This document shows positions 17,968 through 28,885 of a DNA stretch of 64,000 nt, in pieces. Made by a program: the position numbers and the translations under genes. The notes beneath the pieces were generated by a model. That model had not been told where the DNA came from, ran no database searches, and worked only from the letters and a program-made list of their open reading frames with translations. The stretch is from Amycolatopsis mediterranei (lineage in GTDB: Bacteria > Actinomycetota > Actinomycetes > Mycobacteriales > Pseudonocardiaceae). The first letter of the stretch is position 1. Each line of letters opens with the position of its first letter. The DNA is taken from NCBI RefSeq assembly GCF_026017845.1, contig NZ_CP100416.1:906589-970588 (forward strand), given 5' to 3'.

Positions 17968-18855
17968 ATGCGACGAAGAACGCTGGCCGTGGTGTTGGCG
18001 ATTTCCTTCCCGGTGCTCGCCGGGTGCGGCGGCACGCCCACCGACGGCGTAGCGGCCGCGCCGGCTTCACTGCCGGCGCCGGTGCCCACGTCTTCTTCTT
18101 CGGTGGCACCCCCTCCTGCTTCGTCTTCCTCTTCGCTGCCGGCGCCCTCGACGTCTCGACCTGCGCCTCCGTCGACACCGGCACCGCCGTCGACGGCGGC
18201 GGTCCGGAGCTGCCGCACGCCGGAGTTCACCACCAGTGACCCCGACGGCGGCTGGTCCGACGGCGGCTACTACGTCCACAACAACATGTGGAACGCCGGG
18301 GAAGCGGGCCCGGAAACGCTGCGGGCGTGCGCGTACGACAACTGGTACGTCGAATCCACCCAACCCGATTCGACGTCGGTGAAAACCTATCCGAACGTGC
18401 ACAAGGACATCGACAACCAGAACGGAAAACCGTTCAACGACTATTCGGTGATCAAATCCACCTTCGCCGGCCGCGGCCCGGGCACGGGCGTCTACGACGT
18501 GGCGTACGACCTCTGGCTGAACGGCGTGGGTGACGGCAAGGGCGTCACCGAGGTGATGGTCTGGACGGAGAACCTCAAGCAGCAACCCTCGGGCGACAAG
18601 CTGACGACGTACGCGGCGGCCGGCTTCACCTACGACGTCTGGGCGGACGACGACGGGTACGTGGCGTTCGTGTCCCGCTCGACGCAGTATGCGGGCAGCG
18701 TGGACCTGAAGGCGATGATCGCGTGGGCGATCGGCAAGGGCCTGATCCCCCCGAACCCGACGGTCAACCAGATCGGCTACGGCATCGAGTTCTGCTCGAC
18801 CGGCGGCGGCAAGGCCCGGTTCACGCTGTCGGACTTCTCGGTGGCGATGAGCTAG
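17968..18855 (+). CDS. GH12-like secreted lipoprotein (endoglucanase family)
   Basis: A 295-residue lipoprotein. The lipobox PVLAGC gives the lipid-modified cysteine at residue 20. A Ser/Pro/Ala-rich linker (about residues 22-78) follows, then a domain with GH12 hallmarks: NNMWN early, EVMVWTE (E195, the position of the GH12 nucleophile) and GYGIEFCSTGG (E274, candidate acid/base). GH12 enzymes cleave beta-1,4-glucans or xyloglucan. C82, C121 and C275 may form disulphides. The ATG at 17968 is preferred over one at 17956 because GGGCGGG precedes it at the right distance. The enzyme would be membrane-anchored outside the cell. Confidence 0.8.
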   Translation: MRRRTLAVVLAISFPVLAGCGGTPTDGVAAAPASLPAPVPTSSSSVAPPPASSSSSLPAPSTSRPAPPSTPAPPSTAAVRSCRTPEFTTSDPDGGWSDGGYYVHNNMWNAGEAGPETLRACAYDNWYVESTQPDSTSVKTYPNVHKDIDNQNGKPFNDYSVIKSTFAGRGPGTGVYDVAYDLWLNGVGDGKGVTEVMVWTENLKQQPSGDKLTTYAAAGFTYDVWADDDGYVAFVSRSTQYAGSVDLKAMIAWAIGKGLIPPNPTVNQIGYGIEFCSTGGGKARFTLSDFSVAMS

Positions 18856-18880
18856 CGGCCGCCACGCGAGGTGGCGGCCG
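18856..18880. terminator. Hairpin after the GH12-like gene
   Basis: CGGCCGCCAC and GTGGCGGCCG form a perfect 10-bp stem around GCGAG, directly after the stop codon. It is shared with the convergent aldehyde dehydrogenase-like gene, whose stop is 14 bp further on. Confidence 0.8.
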
Positions 18881-18893
18881 CCGGCTCACCAGG

Positions 18894-19752
18894 TCAGACG
18901 CCCAGCGGGTGCCAGACCGTCTTGGCCTCCAGGTACCGCCGCAGCCGGGTGAGGTCCGGGGCCGTTGTCCAGTCCGGTTCCGCCTCCGGGACCGTCAGCA
19001 CCCGCTTCACCGTGTTCGCCGCTTCGCGCGCCAGGCCCGGGCGGTCCGCCGGGGCGGCTCCCGTCGGGTCCAGCGCGTTGACGTCGCCGTGGGAAGCCAG
19101 CCAGGGGCCCAGCTCGGCCGCGTGGCCGGTGAGGATGTTCGCCACGCCGCCCGGGACGTCGGACGTGGCCAGGACCTCCGACAGCGTGATCGCCGGCAAC
19201 GGCCGCTCCGCGCTCGAGACCACCACCGCCGTCGAGCCCGTGGCCAGGACCGGGGCCAGGACCTCGACCAGGCCCAGCAACGACGACTGCTGCGGCGCCA
19301 AGACGCCCACCACCCCGGTCGGCTCCGGGACCGTGAACGAGAAGTACGGGCCCGCCACCGGGTTCGCCGCGCCGAGGACCGTGGCGATCTTGTCCGTCCA
19401 GCCCGCGTACCAGACCCAGCGGTCGATCGCCGCGTCCACCAGGGACTCGGCTTTCTTCGCGGCCTGGCCTTCCGACGCCGATACCTCCGCGACGAACTGG
19501 TCGCGACGGCCTTCCAGGACCTCGGCCACCCGGTAGAGCACCTGGCCGCGGTTGTACGCCGTCGCCGCCGCCCAGCCGGGGAAGGCCTTGCGCGCGGCCA
19601 CCACCGCGTCGCGGACGTCCTTGCGCGACGCGTGGGCCGCGTTCGCCAGGAACTTGCCCTTCGCGTCCGTCACCGGGTAGACCCGGCCCGACTCCGAACG
19701 CGGGAACTTGCCGCCCACGTACAGCTTGTACGTCTTCGCGACGGAAATTCGG

Positions 19753-19760
<8 letters not shown>
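18894..19760 (-). CDS. Short aldehyde dehydrogenase-like protein lacking the catalytic half
   Basis: A 288-residue protein that resembles only the N-terminal NAD-binding part of aldehyde dehydrogenases (YVGGKFPRSESGRVYPV, PEPTGVVGVLAPQQSSLLGLVEV, DVPGGVANILTG). The catalytic region with the active-site Cys and the conserved Glu loop is absent, and the usual PWNFP is replaced by PQQSS. It overlaps the full-length aldehyde dehydrogenase gene by 8 bp. It is probably an inactive partner or regulatory subunit of that enzyme rather than a random remnant, since the frame is intact and the overlap suggests coupled translation. Confidence 0.82.
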
Positions 19761-21185
<1,425 letters not shown>

Positions 21186-21186
<1 letters not shown>

Positions 21187-22160
21187 CAGTCCACCGTCAC
21201 GTAGTCGGGGCCGCTGTAGTGGCCGTCCACCTGGGTGCGGCGCTGCAGCAGCAGGTCGTTGAGCAGGCTGGACGCGCCGAAGCGGAACAGGTCCGGGGTC
21301 AGCCACGGCTCGCCGGCGACCTCGTGCACGGCGACCAGGTACTTGATCGCGTCCTTCGTGGTCCGGATGCCGCCCGCGGGCTTGACGCCGCGCAGCTCGC
21401 CGGTCTGGACGTGCCAGTCGTGCACGGCCTGCAGCATGATGTGGGTGACCGGCAGCGTCGCGGCGGGGGAGACCTTGCCGGTGGAGGTCTTGATGAAGTC
21501 GCCGCCGGCCAGCAGCGCCAGCCACGACGCGCGCCGCACGTTGTCGTAGGTCGCCAGCTCGCCGGTCTCGAGGATGACCTTCAGGTGGGCGTCGCCGCAG
21601 GCGGCCTTGATGGCCCGGATCTCCTCGAAGACGTCCATGTACCGGCCCTCGAGGAAGGCCCCGCGGTCGATCACCATGTCGACTTCGTGCGCGCCGGCCT
21701 CGACGGCGATCTTCGTGTCGGCCAGCTTGATCTCGCGGCTGGTGCGCCCGGCGGGGAAGCCGGTGGCGACGCTCGCGACGTGCACGCCGCTGCCCTTCAG
21801 CGCTTCGACGGCCGTGGCGACCATGTCCGGGTACACGCAGACGGCGGCGACGCGCGGGGTGTCCTGGCGTTCGGGGTCGGGCCGGACCGCCTTCGCGGCC
21901 AGCGCCCGGACCTTGCCCCGGGTGTCGGCGCCCTCCAGGGTGGTCAGGTCGACCATGGAGATGGCGGTGTCGATGGCCCACCGCTTGGCGTCCTTCTTGA
22001 TGCTGCGCGTGCCGAGGCCCGCCGCGCGCTGCTCGACGCCGACCTGATCGACACCGGGCAGCCCGAGCAGGAAGCGGCGCAGGCTCGCGTCGTCGCGAGT
22101 CGCGTCCACCAGCGGTGCCGGGGTGGCCGGCGCCGCTGACGTGCTGGTCGTGGCTGTCAT
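21186..22160 (-). CDS. deoC: Deoxyribose-phosphate aldolase
   Basis: A 324-residue class I aldolase cleaving 2-deoxyribose 5-phosphate to glyceraldehyde 3-phosphate and acetaldehyde. The Schiff-base region is FIKTSTGK (about residues 219-226); LKVILETGEL and KPAGGIRT are also conserved. It is longer than the roughly 250-residue E. coli enzyme and closer in size to the eukaryotic DERA type. The ATG at 22160 starts with an Ala/Thr/Ser-rich tail. It is first in the deoC-aldehyde dehydrogenase-short dehydrogenase operon. Confidence 0.95.
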
Positions 22161-22244
22161 GCGCCTGAGTCTAGGCGGCGGGTCCGGCAGCGCGAGCCCA
22201 GCTTGGGTGTGACGCGGCGTGCATGACGCGTCACAACGCTGAGG

Positions 22245-22883
22245 TCAGGCCCCTTCGATCTGTGGCGGTTCGGACCGTTTCGCCGGCTTCCGGTACACGA
22301 CGACGCCGCCCCAGAAACCCAGCCCGTTGATCTTCACCGTCGGGGCCGTCGGCGGGGCCGGGGGTGCGCCCGACTTGTCCTCCAGCACGAAGCCGCCCAT
22401 GAAGCCGATGCCCGTGACGTCCACGTTGATGTCGTCCGGGACCGTGATCGTGATCCCGCCCATGATCGCGACCGCGGTGATCGTGCAGTGCTTGTCCGCG
22501 AAGCGGGCCTGGCGCAGGTCGATCTCCGCGCCGCCCCAGAACGCGAAGCTGTTGTGCTGCGGGGGCAGGACCCAGCTGCCCTTGCGGACCGCGCCGGACA
22601 TGACGCCGATCGACACCGGGCTGCCCGGGTGGCCGCCGATGCGCTGGTCCGGGAAGCCGAGGGCCCGCGTCGTGGCCGGCTCGAGGGCCGCCGCGGACGT
22701 CGGCAGGTCCGCCGTCACCGGCTTCAGCTCGCCGACGGTTTTCGCCGCGTAGACCGTGGTGAGCCGCTCTTCGAGCTCGTTCACCGTGATCCGGCCCTCC
22801 GAGAGGGCGTTGTGCAGCACCTGGGCGACGCGTTCGCGGTCCGCGTCGGAAGCCCGCATCTGGTCGGGCGTCAGTTCGCTCAC
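22245..22883 (-). CDS. DUF1707 / LiaF-like protein
   Basis: A 212-residue protein starting at GTG 22883 (VSELTPDQMRASDADRERVAQVL). Residues about 8-60 are the DUF1707 SHOCT-like helix pair (LSEGRITVNELEERLTTVYAAKTVGEL). The rest is the beta-rich LiaF-type domain of repeated IMGGITITVP, GIGFMGGF, LGFWGGV elements, which in other bacteria belongs to cell-envelope antibiotic stress sensing. No transmembrane segment is evident, so it may be peripheral to the membrane. It is divergent from the phosphatase gene across only 61 bp. Confidence 0.85.
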   Translation of the reverse strand: MSELTPDQMRASDADRERVAQVLHNALSEGRITVNELEERLTTVYAAKTVGELKPVTADLPTSAAALEPATTRALGFPDQRIGGHPGSPVSIGVMSGAVRKGSWVLPPQHNSFAFWGGAEIDLRQARFADKHCTITAVAIMGGITITVPDDINVDVTGIGFMGGFVLEDKSGAPPAPPTAPTVKINGLGFWGGVVVYRKPAKRSEPPQIEGA

Positions 22884-22944
22884 CCGGCGTAGCCTATCGG
22901 CGAAAACCACCGAGCGTGTCCCTCTTCCGGAGGACACTGACCCG

Positions 22945-23367
22945 ATGGTCGAGTTTCCGGACGGCACCCGCGTGAACGGGCGTGGGCTGGGCCGCCCACG
23001 TCCCGACGGACCCGAGCCCGATTTCGGGCTCTACCTGGGGACGAGCCGGCTGCGGCGCAAGCACGGCGGCGGCATCACCTGGCCGCACGAATGGGTCACC
23101 TGGCCGGACTTCCTCCTGCCGGTCCACCCCGCCGATGCCCGCGAAAAGATCAAGGCCCTCCACGAACGGGCGAAGACCGAGACCGTCGAAGTCGCGTGCT
23201 ACGGCGGTGCCGGGCGGACCGGCACGGTCATGGCCTGCCTGGCCGTCCTCTCCGGCGTCCCGGCCGGCGAAGCCGTCGCCTGGACCAGAACGCACTACCA
23301 CGAGCGAGCCGTCGAAACGCCCTGGCAGCGCGGCTGGGTGAAGAGCTTCGCGAAACGGCTAGATTGA
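22945..23367 (+). CDS. Protein-tyrosine-phosphatase-like protein
   Basis: A 140-residue cytosolic protein with the Cys-phosphatase signature CYGGAGRTG (CX5R, Cys near residue 86), preceded by a short alpha/beta region and followed by [18 protein letters not shown]. Length and motif placement fit a compact dual-specificity-like phosphatase; a conserved general-acid Asp is not obvious to me. The ATG at 22945 follows GGAGGAC. It ends 5 bp before upp and is probably co-transcribed with it. Confidence 0.8.
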   Translation: MVEFPDGTRVNGRGLGRPRPDGPEPDFGLYLGTSRLRRKHGGGITWPHEWVTWPDFLLPVHPADAREKIKALHERAKTETVEVACYGGAGRTGTVMACLAVLSGVPAGEAVAWTRTHYHERAVETPWQRGWVKSFAKRLD

Positions 23368-23372
23368 CCCGC

Positions 23373-23996
23373 ATGGATGTGCACGTCGTCGACCACCCCC
23401 TCGCGAAGGCCCGGCTCTCCACGATGCGCGACGCGCGCACCGACAGCGCCGCGTTCCGGGCCGCGCTGCACGAGCTGACCGTCATGCTGGTCTACGAAGC
23501 CACGCGCGACGTGCCGGTGAAGATCGAGAAGATCCACACGCCGGTCGCCCGCACCGATGGCTACAAGCTGGCCAAGCCGCCGCTGCTGGTGCCGGTGCTG
23601 CGCGCCGGGCTGGGCATGGCCGACCAGGCGCACAAGCTGATCCCGGACGCGCAGATGGGCTTCGTCGGCCTGGCCCGCGACGAGGAGACGCTCAAGCCGA
23701 CGCCGTACCTGGAGTCGCTGCCGGAATCGCTCGCCGACCGGCCGGTCATGGTGCTCGACCCGATGCTCGCCACCGGCGGTTCGATGGAGTACACGATCCG
23801 CCTGCTCACCGACCGCGGCGCCGACGACGTCACGGCCATCTGCGCGCTCGCGGCGCCGGAAGGCCTGGCGCACCTGGAAAAGACCGGCCTGCCGGTCCGC
23901 GTGGTCACGGCGAGCATCGACGAGCGCCTCAACGACTCCGGCTTCATCGTCCCCGGCCTCGGCGACGCGGGTGACCGCCAGTACGGCGCCGTCTGA
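23373..23996 (+). CDS. upp: Uracil phosphoribosyltransferase
   Basis: A 207-residue salvage enzyme that makes UMP from uracil and PRPP. The PRPP-binding loop is [12 protein letters not shown] (about residues 127-138), the flexible-loop Arg region is [10 protein letters not shown], and the uracil-binding C terminus is [11 protein letters not shown]. Length is normal. It follows the phosphatase gene by 5 bp, and the pentapeptide-repeat gene starts just after its stop. Confidence 0.95.
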   Translation: MDVHVVDHPLAKARLSTMRDARTDSAAFRAALHELTVMLVYEATRDVPVKIEKIHTPVARTDGYKLAKPPLLVPVLRAGLGMADQAHKLIPDAQMGFVGLARDEETLKPTPYLESLPESLADRPVMVLDPMLATGGSMEYTIRLLTDRGADDVTAICALAAPEGLAHLEKTGLPVRVVTASIDERLNDSGFIVPGLGDAGDRQYGAV

Positions 23997-24000
23997 GCCG

Positions 24001-24942
24001 GTGCCGGTCCTGAAGTGGCGGTGGATCGCCGTGACCGCCGTCGCGGTCGCGGCTGTCACCGGGGTGCTGCTCTGGCTGTTCCTGGCCTGGTCTCCACGGC
24101 CGGACGCGCCGGTCCGGATCGACGCGGTCAAGACGGCGTTCGGCGTCGGCGCGGGCGCGGGCGGCGTGTTCGCGCTGTGGCTCGCCACGCGCCGCCAGCG
24201 CACGCTGGAGCTGCAGCTGGCCGAGACGACCCGCGTCGCGAGCGTCACCGAACGGGACCTGGAGGAGCGGCGCGTCACCGAGCTGTACACGAAGGCCGTG
24301 GAGCAGCTCGGCAGCGACAAGGCTCCGGTGCGGCTCGGCGGGCTGTACGCGCTTGAGCGGCTCGGGCAGGACAACCCGAAGCAGCGCCAGACGATCGTCA
24401 ACGTGTGGTGTGCCTACCTGCGGATGCCGTTCAAGGCCCCGGTCGTGGGACTCAAAGGCACTGCGGCACGCGACCTGGAGGACGACCCCGAGGAGAGTGA
24501 ACTCCTCGTCCGGCTGGCCGTGCAGGAGCTGCTCAAGACGCACCTGAGCCACGACGCGGCGGGCTACTGGCCGGGGATGTCGATCGATCTGCAGCGAGCC
24601 ACGCTCGTCGACTTCCGGCTGAGCGGCTGCACCCTGGCCGCCGCCGACTTCAGCCGCGCCCGGTTCATCGGTCAGCTCCACATCTGCGGCACGCGCTTCA
24701 CGCGCCAGGCGGGGTTCTACGGCACGGAGTTCCGCGACATCGTGAACTTCGACCGGTCGGTCTTCGAGGAAGGCGCGTTCTTCTCCCGGGCGCACTTCAC
24801 CAGCAACGTCCGCTTCACCCGGATCCGCTCCGGCGGCCGGTTCGAGTTCTCGCGCACGGTCTTCGTCGAGGGAGCCGACTTCGACGGCGGCGAACACCAG
24901 GAGCTCGACCTGACGGACGCGCAGTTCCCCGAAGCCGGGTAG
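24001..24942 (+). CDS. Membrane-anchored pentapeptide-repeat protein
   Basis: A protein of about 313 residues from GTG 24001; an in-frame GTG at 23971 inside upp is an alternative. Two hydrophobic segments near the N terminus (WIAVTAVAVAAVTGVLLWLFLAW and FGVGAGAGGVFALWLA) place it in the membrane. A helical stretch with VTELYTKAVEQLGSDKAPVRLGGLYALERLGQDNP follows, a pattern common in actinobacterial pentapeptide proteins. The C-terminal third shows five-residue periodicity (FDRSV FEEGA FFSRA HFTSN VRFTR). Function unknown. No Shine-Dalgarno sequence is seen, so expression may depend on coupling to upp. Confidence 0.82.
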   Translation: MPVLKWRWIAVTAVAVAAVTGVLLWLFLAWSPRPDAPVRIDAVKTAFGVGAGAGGVFALWLATRRQRTLELQLAETTRVASVTERDLEERRVTELYTKAVEQLGSDKAPVRLGGLYALERLGQDNPKQRQTIVNVWCAYLRMPFKAPVVGLKGTAARDLEDDPEESELLVRLAVQELLKTHLSHDAAGYWPGMSIDLQRATLVDFRLSGCTLAAADFSRARFIGQLHICGTRFTRQAGFYGTEFRDIVNFDRSVFEEGAFFSRAHFTSNVRFTRIRSGGRFEFSRTVFVEGADFDGGEHQELDLTDAQFPEAG

Positions 24943-24977
24943 CGCAACATCCGGGCCGGTGCCGGCCACGAAGGGGT

Positions 24978-25562
24978 GTGACCAACCAAGCGACGGGGGC
25001 GCCGGTGGGTGATCAGGCGCTGGATGACCGGGCGCTGTGGGACCGGGCGGCCGAAGGCGACGAAGCGGCCTTCAGTGAGCTCTTCGAACGGCACGTGGAG
25101 GCCGTCTGGAACCACGCCTACCGGCTGACCGGCTCGTGGAGCGCGGCCGAGGACCTCACTTCGAACACCTTCCTCACCGCTTGGCGCCGCCGCGCCGAGG
25201 TGACGTTGGTGCGCGACAGCGCGCTGCCGTGGCTCTACACCGTCGCCGGCAACGCGGCCCGCGACGAGTACCGCGGCGCGCGAAGGCGGCTGCGGCTGCT
25301 GCAGAAGATGCCGGACGCGCCGGTCGTGTCCGATCACGCCGACACCGTGGCCGAGCGGCTCGACGGCGAGCGGCGGCTGCGCGAGATCGTCGAGGCCGTC
25401 CGGACGCTGCCCAAGGCGCAGCGGGAGGTCGTCGAGCTGTGCCTGCTCGGCGACCTGAGCGCCGCCGACGCCGCGGCGCTGCTGACCGTCGCCGAGGGCA
25501 CCGTCCGCGCCCACCTGTCCCGGGCCCGCGCCCGGCTGCGCACGTTGCTGGAGGAGAAATGA
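24978..25562 (+). CDS. ECF-type RNA polymerase sigma factor
   Basis: A 194-residue sigma-70-family factor with only regions 2 and 4. Region 2 includes FSELFERHVEAVWNHAYRLTGSWSAAEDLTSNTFLTAWRRR; region 4 includes LPKAQREVVELCLLGDLSAADAAALLTVAEGTVRAHLSRARARLRTLL. The GTG at 24978 sits very close to AAGGGG; a second in-frame GTG at 25005 with a better-spaced G-run is an alternative start. It overlaps the next gene by 4 bp, the standard layout for a sigma factor and its membrane regulator. Confidence 0.92.
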   Translation: MTNQATGAPVGDQALDDRALWDRAAEGDEAAFSELFERHVEAVWNHAYRLTGSWSAAEDLTSNTFLTAWRRRAEVTLVRDSALPWLYTVAGNAARDEYRGARRRLRLLQKMPDAPVVSDHADTVAERLDGERRLREIVEAVRTLPKAQREVVELCLLGDLSAADAAALLTVAEGTVRAHLSRARARLRTLLEEK

Positions 25563-26836
25563 GCGACGACCTCGGCCTGCCACTCCGGCAGAAGCTCCCG
25601 GACGACGTCCGGGCGCGGTTGCGGACCGAAGTCCGCCAGGGCCTCGCGAAACCACGGCGGACGAAGCACCTCTGGTACGCCGCCGCGGCGGCCGTCGTGG
25701 TGCTGGCCGCGGGCGCGGTCGTCGCGACGCAGGCGATCCGGCCGCAGCCCGTGGCCGGTCCCGCATCGGGACCGCCGCCGAGCCCGCACGTCCCCAACCG
25801 GCTCACCCTCGACGTGCAGGTGGCGACCTCGTCGCTGGACCGCTGCTGGGCCGCGGTGCAGGCGGCGGGCAAGGAGGACCGCGTGCCCCCGCGTGCGGAC
25901 TGGGTCCCGCTGTTCACGGAGGTCTTCCAGGCCGACGCGGTGGTCGCGGCGACCGCCGCCGGCAAGCCGATGTTCTGCGAGACCACCGAGACGACCGTGA
26001 CGCTGTCGGACCCGGGAGCCACGCCTGCCTACGCCCCGGACACGCGCACCGGGCTGTTGCTGCACAGCGCGACCGGGATGGTCGGCGGGATCCTCGCCCC
26101 CGACGGAGACGGGCTGTTCCTCGACTCGCTGACCGAAAGCGGCGACAACATGTCGCAGACCATCTACTTCTCCCCGGTCACCCGGCAGTTCGTCGGAGTG
26201 ACCCGGAGCGACCCGGCACGGACGACGCTCACCATCGGCAGGCCGATGCAACCGGGCGCGAAGACGTTGCCCGCGGCGCCGCCGCCCCTGCTTTCGGTCG
26301 TGGACCGGCCGGTGACGACCGACCGGACGTCGTCCGCGGGCCGGGCGCTGGGCGACTGCCTGGCGGCGGCGGAGCTGGAAGTGATCCCCGACGCGGCGGC
26401 GTACGAGCCGGGGCCGCTGCTCGAGACGGACGACTACCGGGTGGTCCTCGGCCGCCGCGGCGACCGGTTCGTGGTGTGCACCACCGAGCCCGACTACCGG
26501 CGGCCGGGGAAGACGAGGGTCCGCGCGTTCCCCAGCGGTCCCCCACCGGAGAAACCGCAGGCATACCCCTTGCTCGTGGACACCCTGGGCCATCCCCAGA
26601 CGGGTGCCCCGCCGGGGGTGGCTCGCCGGCCGTTCGCCGCGGTCCTGCCCGCGACCGCGGCGACGGCGGTCGTCGACTTCGGGAGCGGCGCGAGCACCGA
26701 GGTCCACGTCGTGGACGGGATGGTCGTCGTGTGGGCCCCCGCGAACGTCAAGGTCCTCCCGGAAACGAAGGTCCACGTGACGGCGCGGGACGCGAAGGGC
26801 GGGGTCGTCTACGACGGGACGGTACCGCTGGTCTGA
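25559..26836 (+). CDS. Single-pass membrane protein, possible anti-sigma factor
   Basis: A 425-residue protein with a short cytoplasmic N terminus (about 40 residues, with KLPDDVRARLRTEVRQGLAK), one transmembrane helix (WYAAAAAVVVLAAGAVVATQA) and a large extracytoplasmic region of two similar segments, each with a DRCWAAVQ / GDCLAAAEL start and a VTLSDPG or DDYRVVLG strand followed by FCETTET or FVVCTTEP. No zinc-binding HxxxCxxC motif is visible, so it is not a ZAS-type anti-sigma factor. The 4-bp overlap with the sigma gene supports a regulatory pairing. Its 3' end overlaps the convergent TetR gene by 28 bp. Confidence 0.75.
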   Translation: MSDDLGLPLRQKLPDDVRARLRTEVRQGLAKPRRTKHLWYAAAAAVVVLAAGAVVATQAIRPQPVAGPASGPPPSPHVPNRLTLDVQVATSSLDRCWAAVQAAGKEDRVPPRADWVPLFTEVFQADAVVAATAAGKPMFCETTETTVTLSDPGATPAYAPDTRTGLLLHSATGMVGGILAPDGDGLFLDSLTESGDNMSQTIYFSPVTRQFVGVTRSDPARTTLTIGRPMQPGAKTLPAAPPPLLSVVDRPVTTDRTSSAGRALGDCLAAAELEVIPDAAAYEPGPLLETDDYRVVLGRRGDRFVVCTTEPDYRRPGKTRVRAFPSGPPPEKPQAYPLLVDTLGHPQTGAPPGVARRPFAAVLPATAATAVVDFGSGASTEVHVVDGMVVVWAPANVKVLPETKVHVTARDAKGGVVYDGTVPLV

Positions 26837-27426
26837 GGCCGCAGCCAGCCGGAGGCGTTCGCGCGCAGGGCGGCTTCGTAGGCGCCCGTGATGTCGAACT
26901 CGTCCGGCAGGTTGCCGGTCAGTTCCAGGGACACCAGGCCGTGCACGATGGCCCAGCAGCCGACCGCGACCGTCTCGGGTGGGACGTCGAGGAAGACGCC
27001 GTCGGCGATGGCACGGCGGATGATCCGTTCCAGCGGCTTGAGCGTCTCGCGGGCGAGCTTCTCGGCGTCTTCGTTCGGCTCGAACCCGGGCACCGACTTG
27101 GTGAACATGATCCCGTAGAGGTGCGGGTCGGCCAGCGCGCTCGTGCGGTAGGCGCTGCCGAGGGCGACGAGGTCCTCGACGGGGTCGCCGGTCAGCGGCG
27201 TCCCGGCCATCCGGGCGCCGAAGCGGCGGAAGCCTTCGGTGTACAGAGCGTTCACCAGATCGGGTTTGCTGCCGAAGAGCGAGTACACGGCGGTGGTCGA
27301 CGTCCCGGCGTCGGCGGCCAGCTTGCGCAGGGAAAGCGCCTTCGGCCCGTCGGCCGCGAGCAGCTCGCCGGCCCGGTCGAGCAGCTTGAGCCGGAGCGCT
27401 TCGTCGTGCGTGCGTGGTCGCGCCAT
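26809..27426 (-). CDS. TetR-family transcriptional regulator
   Basis: A 205-residue regulator; residues about 15-55 form the TetR helix-turn-helix (LSLRKLAADAGTSTTAVYSLFGSKPDLVNAL). The C-terminal domain resembles the TetR_C_33 / WHG-type (DPHLYGIMFTKSVPGF). It starts at ATG 27426 and is divergent from the MerR/aldo-keto reductase pair across 83 bp. The target is unknown; the divergent pair has its own MerR operator, so self-regulation is the simplest guess. Confidence 0.88.
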   Translation of the reverse strand: MARPRTHDEALRLKLLDRAGELLAADGPKALSLRKLAADAGTSTTAVYSLFGSKPDLVNALYTEGFRRFGARMAGTPLTGDPVEDLVALGSAYRTSALADPHLYGIMFTKSVPGFEPNEDAEKLARETLKPLERIIRRAIADGVFLDVPPETVAVGCWAIVHGLVSLELTGNLPDEFDITGAYEAALRANASGWLRPQTSGTVPS

Positions 27427-27472
27427 GCACTCAGCGTATCGGAACAGCGTTATGGAAGGCCAGAGCGTGGAG

Positions 27473-27503
27473 TTGACCTGGAGTGCACTCCAGGTCGTAC
27501 TGT
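27473..27503 (+). promoter_or_regulatory. MerR-type promoter with 19-bp spacer and palindromic operator
   Basis: TTGACC (27473-27478) and TACTGT (27498-27503) are separated by 19 bp, the over-long spacer typical of MerR-activated promoters. The spacer is filled by a perfect 22-bp palindrome at 27475-27496 with core CTGGAGTGCACTCCAG. The ATG of the MerR gene is 7 bp past the -10 box, so the transcript should be leaderless. Confidence 0.85.
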
Positions 27504-27509
27504 CGGGCC

Positions 27510-27911
27510 ATGAGCTACTCGATAGCGGAAGCCGCGCGACGTAGCGGACTGTCCATCGACACCCTCCGGTACTACGAGCGCATCAAACTGCTCGACCCGC
27601 CCGCGCGGGACACCGCGGGCCGCCGGGCCTATTCCGACGACGACCTCAACTGGCTGGGTTTCCTGACCAAGCTGCGCACCACCGGGATGCCCATCAAGAG
27701 CATGCGCGAGTACGCGTCGCTGCGCCGTCACGGCGTCGCGAGCGCGGGCCGCCGCAAGGCCCTGCTGGTGGAGCAGCGCCGATCGGTCGCTGAGCGGATC
27801 GCCGAGCTGCAGGGCTGCCTCGACATCCTCGACTACAAGATCGAAAACTACGCCCAGGTCGAGCGCAAGGTGCTCGGCGTGGAACCCGGCATGGAGGAGA
27901 TTTCCGCGTGA
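27510..27911 (+). CDS. MerR-family transcriptional regulator
   Basis: A 133-residue regulator. The N-terminal MerR winged helix is [47 protein letters not shown], followed by a dimerisation coiled coil ([32 protein letters not shown]). There is no C-terminal metal-binding Cys pair. The downstream aldo-keto reductase gene overlaps its stop (GTGA), so regulator and enzyme share the palindromic promoter. This pairing is common in actinobacteria and suggests response to an electrophile or carbonyl compound, by inference. Confidence 0.92.
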   Translation: MSYSIAEAARRSGLSIDTLRYYERIKLLDPPARDTAGRRAYSDDDLNWLGFLTKLRTTGMPIKSMREYASLRRHGVASAGRRKALLVEQRRSVAERIAELQGCLDILDYKIENYAQVERKVLGVEPGMEEISA

Positions 27912-28885
27912 AGAACAGGAAGCTGGGCGGCCTGGAGGTCGGCGCCCAGGGGCTCGGCTGCATGGGGATGAGCCAGGCCTACGGCGTCCGCGACAACGAC
28001 GACGAGTCGATCGCCACGATCCACCGCGCGCTCGAGCTCGGCGTGACGCTGCTGGACACCGCGAACGTCTACGCCAACGGCGTCAACGAGGAGCTGGTCG
28101 GCCGCGCGATCGCCGGCCGCCGCGACGAGGTCGTGCTCGCGACGAAGTTCGGCATCGTGTGGAACGACGGCGCGATGGGCGCCCGCGGTGACGCCGCGTA
28201 TGTGAAGCAGTCGTGCGACGAGTCGCTGCGCCGGCTCGGCGTCGACCACATCGACCTCTACTACCAGCACCGCGTCGACCCGGACACGCCGATCGAGGAG
28301 ACCTGGGGCGCGCTGGCTTCGCTGGTGGAGGCCGGAAAGATCCGGCACGCCGGGATTTCCGAGGCGAGCGCGGCGACGATCCGGGCCGCCCACGCGGTGC
28401 ACCCGGTGACGGCGCTGCAGAGCGAGTGGTCGCTGTGGACGCGGGGGATCGAAGGCGAAATCCTGGACACGTGCCGCGAGCTCGGCATCGGGATCGTCCC
28501 GTTTTCGCCGCTGGGCCGCGGTTTCCTGACGGGCGCGGTGAAGTCGGTCGCGGACCTGCCGGAGGACGACATGCGCCGCGGCCTGCCGCGCTTCGCCGAG
28601 GGCAACTTCGAGCGGAACATGGCGATCGTCGAGGCCCTGCGCGAGCTGGCCTCGGACAAGGGCGTCACCGCCGGGCAGCTGGCGCTGGCGTGGGTCCAGG
28701 CCCAGGGCGAGGACGTGGTGCCGATCCCGGGGACCAAGCGCCGCAAGTACCTCGAGGAGAACGTGGCGGCGGCCTCGCTGGAGCTGACGGCCGACGACCT
28801 GGCGGCCATCGCGGCCGCCGCACCGGCCGAGGCGATCGCCGGAGAGCGCTACCCCGAACGGCTCGCCCGCGCGGCCGGCCGGTGA
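27908..28885 (+). CDS. Aldo/keto reductase
   Basis: A 325-residue NADPH-dependent reductase with the AKR barrel. The catalytic tetrad is visible as D ([11 protein letters not shown], with Tyr), K (VVLATKFGI) and H (LYYQHRVDP). The cofactor-binding C-terminal part has [27 protein letters not shown] at the N terminus is typical of the AKR13/AKR11-type sub-group. GTG 27908 overlaps the MerR stop. It reduces unknown aldehydes or ketones under MerR control. Confidence 0.93.
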   Translation: MKNRKLGGLEVGAQGLGCMGMSQAYGVRDNDDESIATIHRALELGVTLLDTANVYANGVNEELVGRAIAGRRDEVVLATKFGIVWNDGAMGARGDAAYVKQSCDESLRRLGVDHIDLYYQHRVDPDTPIEETWGALASLVEAGKIRHAGISEASAATIRAAHAVHPVTALQSEWSLWTRGIEGEILDTCRELGIGIVPFSPLGRGFLTGAVKSVADLPEDDMRRGLPRFAEGNFERNMAIVEALRELASDKGVTAGQLALAWVQAQGEDVVPIPGTKRRKYLEENVAAASLELTADDLAAIAAAAPAEAIAGERYPERLARAAGR

